A stretch of DNA of 64,000 nucleotides, from contig NZ_CP032134.1 of assembly GCF_002165375.2 (NCBI RefSeq), forward strand, positions 1,984,001-2,048,000, in the 5' to 3' direction. Under the pieces are notes generated by a model that was not told where the DNA came from, did no database searches, and saw nothing but the letters and a program-made list of their open reading frames with translations. The stretch comes from Acinetobacter chinensis. Lineage in GTDB: Bacteria > Pseudomonadota > Gammaproteobacteria > Pseudomonadales > Moraxellaceae. This document shows positions 32,836 to 41,590 of the stretch, piece after piece; the stretch's first letter is position 1; each line of letters starts with the position of its first letter. Made by a program: the position numbers and the translations under genes.

Positions 32836-33051
32836 TTACAGTTTTTCAACCAGAATCCGGTCTACATGCTTCAAACCAGTCTGCTTTTCATGGTTTTTAC
32901 GACGGATCTTAATTTGCTTATCTTCCGCCATATCCTGAAGTAACAGTTCGACAGCAACCATAGCTTCAAGCGGTAAATCTTGTCCGATCCACTTCTGCTC
33001 ACCCGCATCCATTAAAATGATTTCTTCACTAATCTGCTCATAAAGGCTCAT
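32836..33051 (-). CDS. Small acidic protein of unknown function
   Basis: A 71-residue soluble protein starting MSLYEQISEEIILMD, with a glutamate- and aspartate-rich first half and a basic second half (KIRRKNHEKQTGLKHVDR). The ATG at 33051 has AGGA just before it, so the longer open frame upstream is not used. The next signal is a strong terminator. I recognise no domain. Confidence 0.75.
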   Translation of the reverse strand: MSLYEQISEEIILMDAGEQKWIGQDLPLEAMVAVELLLQDMAEDKQIKIRRKNHEKQTGLKHVDRILVEKL

Positions 33052-33242
33052 ATTTTCCTCACTTATGGTATATGAATCACCATATTTCATGATTACTGAA
33101 TAAGGGCACAACTATATACCTTTTGTTTAAAACGTCCAGTATTTTCCACTCTATTTAAGCCATACCTCAAAAACAGTCAGATTCTATTGAAAATGTCTTT
33201 CACGGCAATAACGGAATCAATGATTTCAGGAAAATCTGATCT

Positions 33243-33782
33243 TTATGAACAATTAACTGCAGCCATAAGCAATTCAGGTCGCTGATTGATAAATTTAAAA
33301 GGCGCACCATGTGTTTCTGCATTGAACTGAATAAGCTTTGTCTGCATTAAAGCCTGTTTAAACTTATCCATGTCCGCAGCAGCATCATAAGCAAATGGAT
33401 TTCCATAGTGCTGATCATCCAGAACAATATCCACAGTGATCTGGTCATCAGAACTCAGCCTGTCCAGACCGCCTGCATCTTCAATCAGAAATTTAGCTTT
33501 AACATCGGCTTCCATGCAGTTGAAACCAAATGATAAAACATAATTCCTGACATTTTTATTCTGAATAAATACATAATTCTGCTCAGGTGAATACAGTTCA
33601 AAATAACTCCATTGATCCTGTGGTGTGAGTTTTTTCAGCTCTTTTTCCCACTTTGAATGACTATCTACAATAATCCGTGTCGGTATCAGATCTGCCTGAA
33701 CAGGCAAACTGTCTGCAAAAACCGGACTGACCATCACAGGAAGAAATAAAAGTGCCCAGCTGGCTTTCATTATTGTGTTCAT
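33243..33782 (-). CDS. Exported protein of unknown function
   Basis: A 179-residue protein with a signal peptide (MNTIMKASWALLFLPVMVSP, likely cleavage after VFA). The mature part contains WSYFELYSPEQNYVF and two widely spaced cysteines, one being the second last residue (NCS), which could form a disulfide in the periplasm. The start at 33782 places the hydrophobic core correctly; another ATG follows four codons on. Function unknown; it shares a divergent direction with nothing and lies before the transketolase gene. Confidence 0.7.
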   Translation of the reverse strand: MNTIMKASWALLFLPVMVSPVFADSLPVQADLIPTRIIVDSHSKWEKELKKLTPQDQWSYFELYSPEQNYVFIQNKNVRNYVLSFGFNCMEADVKAKFLIEDAGGLDRLSSDDQITVDIVLDDQHYGNPFAYDAAADMDKFKQALMQTKLIQFNAETHGAPFKFINQRPELLMAAVNCS

Positions 33783-33866
33783 ACTGGCATCGCTCTCAGA
33801 ATGCTTTTTTAAATTTATAAACTCCATTCAGCAGTTCAAAAGACGTTTGTTCAATGATTCAAATGT

Positions 33867-33898
33867 AAAAAAACGCCTCAATAATGAGGCGTTTTTTT
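33867..33898. terminator. Terminator after transketolase gene
   Basis: ACGCCTCA and its complement around a short loop, flanked by A-run and T-run on both strands, 18 bases after the transketolase stop codon. Confidence 0.92.
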
Positions 33899-33915
33899 AT
33901 TTAAAGCGATGTGTT

Positions 33916-35904
33916 TTAAGCTGTAACTTCTTTCACAGCAGCAACAACTGCTTCAGTAGTAATACCGAAGTGTTGATACAGGTCTTTCGCAGGCGCAGAT
34001 TCACCATAAGTCGTCATACCGATCACACGACCATCCAGACCCACAAATTTCCACCAGTAATCCACATGAGCTGCTTCAACTGCAACACGCGCACGAATGT
34101 TTGACGGAAGAACTGCTTCACGATAAGCAGCATCCTGTTTCACAAACTCTTCAGCACATGGCATAGACACAACACGCACACCATCAAGTTGTGCATACGC
34201 TTCCATTGCCAAGCCTACTTCAGAACCTGTTGCGATGATGATCGCTTTCAATTCGCCTTTTTCTTCAGCCAGTACATAACCACCTTTCGCGACATCCGCA
34301 ATTTGTGCTTCTGTACGGGTCTGGAATGCTAAGTTCTGACGAGAGAAAATAAGCGCTGTCGGACCTTCGCTACGTAACAATGCAGATTTCCAGGAAATTG
34401 AAGCTTCTACAGTGTCACATGGACGCCAAGTATTTAAGTTTGGTGTACCACGTAAAGATGCAATTTGCTCTACAGGCTGGTGCGTAGGGCCATCTTCACC
34501 CAAACCGATTGAGTCATGGGTATACACATGAATCACACGCTGTTTCATCAATGCAGACATACGTACTGCATTACGCGCATATTCCATAAACATCAGGAAT
34601 GTTGCAACGTAAGGAATGAAGCCGCCATGAAGTGCAACACCATTGGCAATTGCAGTCATACCGAATTCACGTACACCATAATGTACATAGTTACCCGCAG
34701 CATCAGACTCAACGCCTTTTGCACCTTTCCAGAGTGTCAGGTTTGAACCAGCTAAGTCAGCTGAACCACCCAGAATTTCAGGAAGTTGTGGTGCAAATGC
34801 CTGGATTGCATTCTGGCTTGCTTTACGCGTTGCAATGGTTTCTGCTTTTGCATTCACTTCAGCGATATAAGCATCTGCTTTAGCAGCAAAATCAGCAGGT
34901 AAATCACCATTTAAACGACGTTTAAGTTCAGCCGCTTCAGTTGGATATTTTGCAGCATAAGCAGCAAAAGTTTCATTCCAGGCTGCTTCAGAAGCCGTAC
35001 CTTTGGCTTTAGCATCCCATGCTGTATAGACATCTGCAGGAATTTCAAATGGACCTTCAGTCCAGCCTAAAGCTTCACGTGTTAATGCAATTTCGTCATT
35101 ACCGAGTGGCGCACCATGGCAATCTTCTTTGCCTTGTTTATTTGGTGAACCTAAACCGATAATGGTTTTACACATAACCAGTGTTGGTTTAGCCGTTTCA
35201 GCCTGTGCTTCCAGAGTTGCGGCACGAAGCGCATCAGCGTCATGACCATCAACTTTAAGTACTTGCCAGCCGTAAGATTTGAAACGCTGTTCTGTATCGT
35301 CAGAGAACCAGCCTTCAACTTCACCATCGATTGAGATGCCATTGTCATCATAATAAGCAACAAGTTTGCCCAGACCTAAAGTCCCTGCCAATGAACATGC
35401 TTCGTGCGAAACACCTTCCATTAAGCAACCATCACCCAGGAAACAGTAAGTGAAATGATCAACAACTTTGATGTCGTCTTTGTTGAACTGTGCCGCTAAA
35501 GTTTTTTCAGCAAGTGCAAAACCAACAGCATTGGCAATACCCTGACCCAATGGACCAGTCGTTGTTTCAATACCAGGTGCATAACCCAGTTCAGGGTGAC
35601 CCGGAGTTTTAGAATGTAACTGACGGAATGATTTTAAATCTTCGATTGAAAGATCATAACCTGTTAAATGAAGTAATGCGTACTGAAGCATTGAGCCATG
35701 ACCATTAGACAGTACAAAACGGTCACGGTTTGCCCACTGTGGGTTTGATGGATTGTGATTTAAAAATTCACGCCACACCACATCTGCGATATCTGCCATC
35801 CCCATTGGCGCACCTGGATGTCCAGAATTTGCTTTTTGCACAGCATCCATAGCCAATACTCGAATTGCATTGGCATTACGACGTTCATTCAGCGGGGTTG
35901 TCAT
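33916..35904 (-). CDS. tkt: Transketolase
   Basis: A 662-residue transketolase of normal length. The thiamine diphosphate motif GDGCLMEGVSHEACSLAG, the GHGSMLQYALLHLTGY and HSKTPGHPE stretches of the N-terminal domain, and the HDSIGLGEDGPTHQPVEQ and SRQNLA motifs of the middle domain are all present. The enzyme moves two-carbon units between sugar phosphates in the pentose phosphate pathway. Gene upstream region is short (159 bases to the cyclase stop). Followed by a strong terminator. Confidence 0.97.
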   Translation of the reverse strand: MTTPLNERRNANAIRVLAMDAVQKANSGHPGAPMGMADIADVVWREFLNHNPSNPQWANRDRFVLSNGHGSMLQYALLHLTGYDLSIEDLKSFRQLHSKTPGHPELGYAPGIETTTGPLGQGIANAVGFALAEKTLAAQFNKDDIKVVDHFTYCFLGDGCLMEGVSHEACSLAGTLGLGKLVAYYDDNGISIDGEVEGWFSDDTEQRFKSYGWQVLKVDGHDADALRAATLEAQAETAKPTLVMCKTIIGLGSPNKQGKEDCHGAPLGNDEIALTREALGWTEGPFEIPADVYTAWDAKAKGTASEAAWNETFAAYAAKYPTEAAELKRRLNGDLPADFAAKADAYIAEVNAKAETIATRKASQNAIQAFAPQLPEILGGSADLAGSNLTLWKGAKGVESDAAGNYVHYGVREFGMTAIANGVALHGGFIPYVATFLMFMEYARNAVRMSALMKQRVIHVYTHDSIGLGEDGPTHQPVEQIASLRGTPNLNTWRPCDTVEASISWKSALLRSEGPTALIFSRQNLAFQTRTEAQIADVAKGGYVLAEEKGELKAIIIATGSEVGLAMEAYAQLDGVRVVSMPCAEEFVKQDAAYREAVLPSNIRARVAVEAAHVDYWWKFVGLDGRVIGMTTYGESAPAKDLYQHFGITTEAVVAAVKEVTA

Positions 35905-36063
35905 AGATCAGAGTCCAGTAAATTTAAAATTAAAGGAAGAATAAAAATTCAAACTGCGCATATTGTCTTAGAAAAACCCTGGAGCGTAAAGCCCGATAAA
36001 GCATAAATAGAGTTTCAGTACGCAATAGAACAAAAAACAACCAAATCTATAATGAGGGAAAAC

Positions 36064-37245
36064 TCAGTATCCTTTAGGCTGGACTGTTTCAGTAAAACAG
36101 ATACAGTTACGTCCTCTGGACTTGGCCCTGTACAGTGCCTGATCTGCAAAATGTACAGCATCCATGACCTGTTCTTTTTCATTGAAAAAAGCCACTCCCA
36201 TACTGCCACTGACTTTGATTGAAAAGTCTTCAGCAATGGCGTGATCTTCTTCGTACAAAGCAATGCGACAACGCTCAAGCCTCTCTCTGATCCCCTGTTC
36301 GTCGGTATGGCAAAGAATCATTAAAAACTCCTCGCCACCATATCTTCCCAGTAAATCATTGTCCGTTGTGTTTTCCCTTAAAATCTGCGCTACTTTTTTC
36401 AGGACTTTATCACCTGCGATATGCCCATAAGTGTCATTGACCGATTTAAAATAATCCAGATCCAGCATGACGGCAGCATGCAGCAGTGCTTCAGCATTAC
36501 TCTCCGCTTCCATGCAGAGCAGCTGTTCATTGAGCATTCTTCGGTTATACAGACCAGTCAGTGCATCTACCTGCCCCATCCGTACAATATATTTTTCACG
36601 TTTACGCCACTGAACAAGTACAGCAATAATAATGAGTAAACAGGCGATCAGCACAGGGAAACTGAAATATGCCATAGACAGCAGCCAGAATTTATTCAGA
36701 TATTCTGGATAGCCTATCGCTTCAAAATTAAATAGAGGTGCATAGCTGATACTCTGATTCAGCGTATGAAATACAAGATAACTCAGTATGACCGTAGCGA
36801 TGGACAATGCAGCTAAAATAACCCGTGTCTGAAAAAGAAACATGCCAATAAATACATAACAGGTCGTATTCAGAAACATTGCTACACTGAAAATCCCTGA
36901 CAGATAAGCATCACCAATCAAGGTTACTGTAAATGCTGCCGTACAGAAATAAGGCATAAATTTTTGAATATATCGCGCTTCTTTAAAATGCCAGCAGACC
37001 ATCAGCAGTAAAATGGACAGTGTCAGCTCAATACTTTCAATGCCCAGCTGTAAAAAAACAATATCAAGAAATACAAAGGTATGCAGTTCGGGTGTTAATA
37101 CAATAAAAACTTTCCAGCAGATCCATAAGCATTTCAGAAATGCATAGTATCCCAGCAGCAACAAGCAACTCTGAACGGGCGTCCAGTTCAGTACAAAAGG
37201 GATTTCTCTTAGTTTTTTAAAAAAATATTCTGGTAGTTCCGCCAT
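36064..37245 (-). CDS. Membrane-bound diguanylate cyclase
   Basis: A 393-residue protein. The first 215 residues hold about six hydrophobic segments (MASE-like membrane sensor), then residues about 225-390 form a GGDEF domain with the variant GGEEF, which is active in the family. Where the inhibitory RxxD site should be, five residues before GGEEF, the sequence is TDND, so product inhibition is probably absent. It makes c-di-GMP in response to an unknown membrane signal. It lies between tkt and metK, in the tkt direction. Confidence 0.9.
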   Translation of the reverse strand: MAELPEYFFKKLREIPFVLNWTPVQSCLLLLGYYAFLKCLWICWKVFIVLTPELHTFVFLDIVFLQLGIESIELTLSILLLMVCWHFKEARYIQKFMPYFCTAAFTVTLIGDAYLSGIFSVAMFLNTTCYVFIGMFLFQTRVILAALSIATVILSYLVFHTLNQSISYAPLFNFEAIGYPEYLNKFWLLSMAYFSFPVLIACLLIIIAVLVQWRKREKYIVRMGQVDALTGLYNRRMLNEQLLCMEAESNAEALLHAAVMLDLDYFKSVNDTYGHIAGDKVLKKVAQILRENTTDNDLLGRYGGEEFLMILCHTDEQGIRERLERCRIALYEEDHAIAEDFSIKVSGSMGVAFFNEKEQVMDAVHFADQALYRAKSRGRNCICFTETVQPKGY

Positions 37246-37753
37246 ATAAAACCAATAAAAAACTGTCCGCTGAAGAAAAGACGTTTTATCTGAAATATAA
37301 ATGCCTGATGTTTCAGAATCATATGCACATATATTTTACATGATCTGATGCTTCTATCTGATGCTTTTCCGTATAACTAAAATCAATGAATACCCTGAAT
37401 TTTTCATTTTAATTTTTATCACTTTATCTGCACCGCCCAAAATTAATCTAACAGAATGATTTATAAATAAAAGTCATAATTATGTAATTTCGACCGACGG
37501 ATAAAACCAGGGACTCAGAATATTTTTACTTAAATTTAAGTCTGAAAAACACTTTCCATTTCAGAATAAAATTAAAACTGTATAAATCTGAAATCCATTC
37601 AGATTCAGGCGGATTTACGCTTTTTGCTCACTTATTCCAAAAATTATGACTTATATTGAAATTTATTCATCTATTTCAGCTCAGAGGAACTAGTCCTGAA
37701 GTCCAAGTCGATGTACCATATTGCGTCATTTGAATTTAGCTGTGATAGGACTT
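37246..37753. other. Long AT-rich region before metK
   Basis: About 500 bases with no supportable gene. The metK promoter and a long 5' leader must lie here. I searched by eye for SAM-I/SAM-II riboswitch cores and saw none. A ribosome site TAGGA lies before the metK ATG. Confidence 0.5.
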
Positions 37754-38920
37754 ATGCGCGAGTACGCTGTATTTACTTCAGAATCTGTAAGCGAAGGGCA
37801 TCCGGATAAAATGGCTGATCAGATCAGTGATGCCATTCTGGATGCAATCTTAAAAGAAGACCCATATGCACGGGTTGCCTGTGAAACGCTTGTCAAAACA
37901 GGTGCAGTTGTACTTGCTGGTGAAATCACAACAACTGCCAATGTCGATTTTGAAGCGATTGTCCGTAATACTGTAAACGGTATCGGATATCATCATTCAG
38001 ACCTGGGCTTTGATGGTTCAACCTGTGCCGTCATCAACATGATTGGTAAACAGTCTCCTGAAATTGCTCAGGGTGTTGACCGTCAGAAACCTGAAGACCA
38101 GGGTGCGGGCGACCAAGGCTTAATGTTCGGTTATGCAAGCCGTGAAACTGATGTACTTATGCCAGCACCAATTTCATACGCGCATCGCCTGATGGAAAAA
38201 CAGGCTGAACTGCGTAAGCAAGGCAAACTGGCATGGTTACGTCCTGATGCGAAAAGCCAGGTGACTTTTGCTTATGAAAATGGCAAACCTGTTCGCCTGG
38301 ATGCAGTTGTACTTTCAACTCAACACGATCCTTCAATTTCACAAGCTCAATTAAAAGAAGCTGTGATTGAAGAAATCGTGAAAAAAGTCATCCCTGCTGA
38401 CATGTTCCATGCAGATACCAAATTCCACATCAACCCAACAGGTATGTTCGTCATTGGCGGCCCTGTAGGTGACTGTGGTTTAACAGGTCGTAAAATCATT
38501 GTAGATACTTACGGTGGTATGGCGCGTCATGGTGGTGGTGCATTCTCTGGTAAAGATCCATCAAAAGTTGACCGCTCTGCTGCTTATGCAGGTCGTTATG
38601 TTGCGAAAAACATTGTTGCGGCAGGTCTTGCAGACAAATGTGAAATCCAGGTGTCTTATGCAATTGGTGTTGCAGAGCCAACCTCTATTTCAATCAATAC
38701 CTTCAATACTGCAAAAGTATCTGAAGATCTGATTATTGCGCTTGTACGTGAACACTTTGATCTACGTCCATACGGCATTACCCGTATGCTTGATCTGATT
38801 CAACCAATGTACCAGCAGACAGCAGCTTATGGTCATTTCGGCCGTGAAGGTTCTGATCATGCATTTACATGGGAAAAAACAGATAAAGTTGAAGCACTTA
38901 AAGCATCAGCAAATCTGTAA
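37754..38920 (+). CDS. metK: S-adenosylmethionine synthetase
   Basis: A 388-residue enzyme beginning MREYAVFTSESVSEGHPDK. Family signatures GAGDQGLMFGYA (ATP binding) and GGGAFSGKDPSKVDRSAAY (P-loop-like) are intact. It makes SAM from methionine and ATP. The ATG at 37754 has AGGA before it and matches the conserved N-terminus, so an upstream TTG is rejected. Ends with a strong terminator. Confidence 0.97.
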   Translation: MREYAVFTSESVSEGHPDKMADQISDAILDAILKEDPYARVACETLVKTGAVVLAGEITTTANVDFEAIVRNTVNGIGYHHSDLGFDGSTCAVINMIGKQSPEIAQGVDRQKPEDQGAGDQGLMFGYASRETDVLMPAPISYAHRLMEKQAELRKQGKLAWLRPDAKSQVTFAYENGKPVRLDAVVLSTQHDPSISQAQLKEAVIEEIVKKVIPADMFHADTKFHINPTGMFVIGGPVGDCGLTGRKIIVDTYGGMARHGGGAFSGKDPSKVDRSAAYAGRYVAKNIVAAGLADKCEIQVSYAIGVAEPTSISINTFNTAKVSEDLIIALVREHFDLRPYGITRMLDLIQPMYQQTAAYGHFGREGSDHAFTWEKTDKVEALKASANL

Positions 38921-38937
38921 TACCTCCAGTAAATAAT

Positions 38938-38966
38938 AAAAAGCCCACAAATATGTGGGCTTTTTT
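38938..38966 (+). terminator. Terminator of metK
   Basis: AAAAGCCCACA, short loop, TGTGGGCTTTTTT, 17 bases after the stop codon. Confidence 0.93.
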
Positions 38967-39034
38967 AATTTCTGCAGATAAAAATTCCGATCATTGATCT
39001 GTTTTTTATCACAACTGTATCAGGTACTGTAATT

Positions 39035-39283
39035 TTACCGCAATGTTTTTTGATTCCCCTGATTAAGCACATCAAGTAGAGTTGGATGAGCAGGTTCCTG
39101 ATGGCTGTTCAGATAAACATGTACAGATTTTACAATGACAATGACTACAAGACAGGTCACTATACAGAAAATCCAGAATCCATAAGGACTGCGTATATTA
39201 TGCGAGCCACACTCAGGACACTCTTTAGCTACTGATGCAACAACCTTGTCACAACAAGCGCAATGGTATTGATGATACAGCAT
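39035..39283 (-). CDS. Small zinc-ribbon membrane protein
   Basis: An 82-residue protein. The N-terminal 30 residues carry two CxxC pairs (CACC and CPEC), a zinc ribbon, followed by one membrane helix (FWIFCIVTCLVVIVIVKSVHV) and a short polar tail. AGGAGGAT stands before the ATG, a strong ribosome site. The topology suggests a cytoplasmic zinc ribbon on the inner membrane. Function unknown. Confidence 0.8.
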   Translation of the reverse strand: MLYHQYHCACCDKVVASVAKECPECGSHNIRSPYGFWIFCIVTCLVVIVIVKSVHVYLNSHQEPAHPTLLDVLNQGNQKTLR

Positions 39284-39531
39284 AGGTATCCTCCTATTTA
39301 ATTGCCGTTCTTTTTATTCTCATGCTACATTTTTATTGGATGTAACATTGTTTTATCTTATGTGAGAAAATGTATTCGCACAACAACAATGTGAACAGAT
39401 TCACACTTTAATGTAAATGAAGTAATTCCTGTATTGCACGCTTGGTCTACTTTACAGACATATCGTGATTTACATCTGCCATTCTATCCGACAAATGGTT
39501 AAAATCAGTCACTGATTTCAGGAGTTTTAAC

Positions 39532-39741
39532 ATGGTTCAGCTGATTAAAAAAGGCGGGTTAAGAGAGCGTGCCAACCGCAGTAAAAAATATCAGGGATCT
39601 GAAAATACAGAAACTTCCCTGCAACCCAATCAGTACAGCCTCGGAAAAAAAATGACAGCTGAACAGCTTTCAGCGGAAGAAAAAAATGACGCTGATTCTA
39701 CAAATGTATTGTCAGAACATCCTGATGGCATCAAACCATAA
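39532..39741 (+). CDS. Small polar protein of unknown function
   Basis: A 69-residue protein starting MVQLIKKGGLRERANRSKKY, basic at the N-terminus and acidic at the C-terminus, probably disordered. AGGAG stands before the ATG with good spacing, which supports translation. Its last 30 bases overlap the end of the converging LysE-family gene. No domain recognised. Confidence 0.65.
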   Translation: MVQLIKKGGLRERANRSKKYQGSENTETSLQPNQYSLGKKMTAEQLSAEEKNDADSTNVLSEHPDGIKP

Positions 39742-40353
39742 CCAGACAGCAAATATCAGAAACAGTCCGCCTGAAGCCACATCAATATAACTGCCCGATT
39801 TCTGATATGCTTTCTTGATTTCAGGCATTGACATAATCAGCATGAACATTGAAAAAACAACAAACGTCTGGATTGGAATAATAAAAGCCAGCTGCATTTT
39901 CAGTCCTGCACCCGCAGTCGAACTGAGTGCCAGTGAAAACACACTACTGAAATAAATCAGTGTTTTGGGATTGGACAGGTTTGTAAAAAGCCCCCATAGA
40001 AAATAATTTTTCTGCTGAGTCCCCTCTTTAAAACTGTCATCAGATTCAAGTGAGGTATGCTGTTTCAGTGACTTCAAACCGCCACTTAACATTGCCCAGC
40101 CCATTTTAGCAAGGAACAGACCACCGACCAGCATCAGAATCTGCTGTATCCATGGAAACTGTTCAACCAGCACCGTAAAGCCAAGCAGAGTCAATACAAC
40201 CCACACCACAATACCTGCGGATATTCCCAGAATAATTTTTAATGTATTGCTTCGGCTTGTGGATGCAGAGCTTTTCGCAATAAGAAGAACATCAGGACCT
40301 GGACTGAGCTGAGCAACAAAATGCAAAGCACATATGGTCAATAATAAAGACAT
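39712..40353 (-). CDS. LysE/RhtB-family amino-acid exporter
   Basis: A 213-residue membrane protein with six hydrophobic segments and the family motif near the N-terminus, FVAQLSPGPDVLLIAKSS, followed by GISAGIVVWVVLTLLG. LysE/RhtB proteins export amino acids such as threonine, homoserine or leucine; the substrate here is unknown. The 3' end overlaps the small converging gene by 30 bases. No terminator lies inside the overlap. Confidence 0.88.
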   Translation of the reverse strand: MSLLLTICALHFVAQLSPGPDVLLIAKSSASTSRSNTLKIILGISAGIVVWVVLTLLGFTVLVEQFPWIQQILMLVGGLFLAKMGWAMLSGGLKSLKQHTSLESDDSFKEGTQQKNYFLWGLFTNLSNPKTLIYFSSVFSLALSSTAGAGLKMQLAFIIPIQTFVVFSMFMLIMSMPEIKKAYQKSGSYIDVASGGLFLIFAVWLWFDAIRMF

Positions 40354-40436
40354 ATAGATGGATTAAAAGAATCTGAATATTCACATATTATATCGTTTGT
40401 TTAAAACAGTAAGTACTTCTTTCACTTTATAGATGC

Positions 40437-40462
40437 AAAAAAAACCGGACTGTTGATCCGGC
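40437..40462 (-). terminator. Terminator of the FxsA gene
   Basis: CCGGA/TCCGG stem with a seven-base loop and eight T residues on the minus strand, 21 bases after the stop codon at 40483. Confidence 0.8.
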
Positions 40463-40482
40463 TTTTCCTGAAATGAATGTGC

Positions 40483-41052
40483 TTATTTATTGACATCTTT
40501 CATTTCAATTTTTTTAGCTTCAGGTCTGACTTCACGTGCTTCACCATCAATAATGCTTGAATCACGGCGACCGCCACTGTTCTGCTGATTCTGCATTTCC
40601 TGCATCTGACGTATCATATCTGCAAATGGATTTCCACCCTGCGGATTACCCATATCGCCCATCATTCCACCCATCATCTGATCCATCATGGACTGCTGAC
40701 GTTTCATCATCACCTTCATCATTGCACCTTTCAGTGCGTTCTGAACGCCTGGTATCAGAATCAGTAAAGCGAGTACATCTGTGATCAAACCTGGAACAAT
40801 AAATAAAAAGCCTGCAATAATTTTAGGCAGATTTCCTGTCAGAGACGGATCAGCTCCCATTTGCCCCATCTGCATCTGCTGCATTTGTGGCATCAGTCCG
40901 GCTGAATATTTCCGGATCATATTCAGACCAATAAAAAATGCAGCAATGAACCAGAAAAACACATACCACATGCTTCCGACAAGGTCACCCACGCCAATCC
41001 ATACAAATACTTCAAGTACAAGCGTAGCCAGGACAATAAGAGCTAATTTCAT
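40483..41052 (-). CDS. FxsA-family inner-membrane protein
   Basis: A 189-residue protein. The N-terminal 110 residues match FxsA (LVLEVFVWIGVGDLVGSMW, LPKIIAGFLFIVPGLITDVLAL), with four hydrophobic segments. The C-terminal part is unusual, rich in methionine, glutamine and glycine (MMDQMMGGMMGDMGNPQGG) and then basic. FxsA in E. coli relieves F-plasmid exclusion of phage T7; its normal role is unknown. The methionine-rich tail could bind metal, which is a guess. Confidence 0.87.
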   Translation of the reverse strand: MKLALIVLATLVLEVFVWIGVGDLVGSMWYVFFWFIAAFFIGLNMIRKYSAGLMPQMQQMQMGQMGADPSLTGNLPKIIAGFLFIVPGLITDVLALLILIPGVQNALKGAMMKVMMKRQQSMMDQMMGGMMGDMGNPQGGNPFADMIRQMQEMQNQQNSGGRRDSSIIDGEAREVRPEAKKIEMKDVNK

Positions 41053-41365
41053 GAAAATTTATCTGATCTCAAAAAATAAATAAAGGATGTCTTATGCTGA
41101 CAGAAACAGTAAAGCTGCAACCATCATAACAACCTGAGGTTTAAATTATCTATTAGGGCAGTTTTCCATTTTTAAAGCAAAAAACAAGAGTTTTTGCACG
41201 ATTTTTTAATATTTTCCTGATTTTAAAGCCAGTTTCAGCGTTAAAAAATCTGAGCATGTACTTTGAGCAAAATCATTTCCTGAAAGAATAATTGTTTCTA
41301 AATAAATTAATTTGATTCACATTTGTTTACTTAATCTGTTTTTATGATATGTTGTGTGTTCTTTC

Positions 41366-41434
41366 TGTGAACAATTCTTAATAAGGGGACATGATGCAAT
41401 AAGTGCATCAAATCATTCCCCCTTTATGTTCACA
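41366..41434 (+). promoter_or_regulatory. Nested stem-loop in the tmm leader, possible riboswitch or structured RNA
   Basis: Three nested stems in 69 bases: outer TGTGAACA/TGTTCACA (41366-41373 with 41427-41434), middle AAGGGG/CCCCTT and inner ATGATGCA/TGCATCaaATCAT with loop ATAAG. In addition TGTTC at 41357-41361 can pair with the GAACA of the outer left arm, so two exclusive folds are possible. It lies 157 bases before the tmm start codon. It matches no riboswitch I can name. Confidence 0.5.
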
Positions 41435-41489
41435 CTTACAGGCTTCCTGATTTCATGGGTTTTTTCTCTGAAATTACGGCTTTTAAATC

Positions 41490-41560
41490 ATATTTTTCAC
41501 CTGAAAAATATTTTTCTGAAACTTACCTCAGAGGGATTACTTATCTAAGCAGGAGCTTAG
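41490..41560 (+). promoter_or_regulatory. Two further hairpins between the nested stem-loop and tmm
   Basis: ATATTTTTC-ACCT-GAAAAATAT (41490-41511) is followed by TTTT, so it looks like a weak terminator on the tmm strand. CTAAGC-AGGA-GCTTAG (41545-41560) is a perfect dyad whose loop reads AGGA but lies too far (about 30 bases) from the tmm ATG to be its ribosome site. Either an attenuator or a protein operator is possible. Confidence 0.4.
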
Positions 41561-41590
41561 TCACAGAACTCAAAACTAATGGAGATAGCA

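Noticed and set aside
37246..37753. Possible SAM riboswitch before metK
   Set aside because: No SAM-I, SAM-II or SAM/SAH core was visible, and such switches are not expected upstream of metK in this group.
41094..41129. 11-codon leader-peptide-like frame with a ribosome site upstream of tmm
   Set aside because: It lies 460 bases before tmm, ahead of the structured leader, and its codons show no amino-acid bias typical of attenuation peptides.
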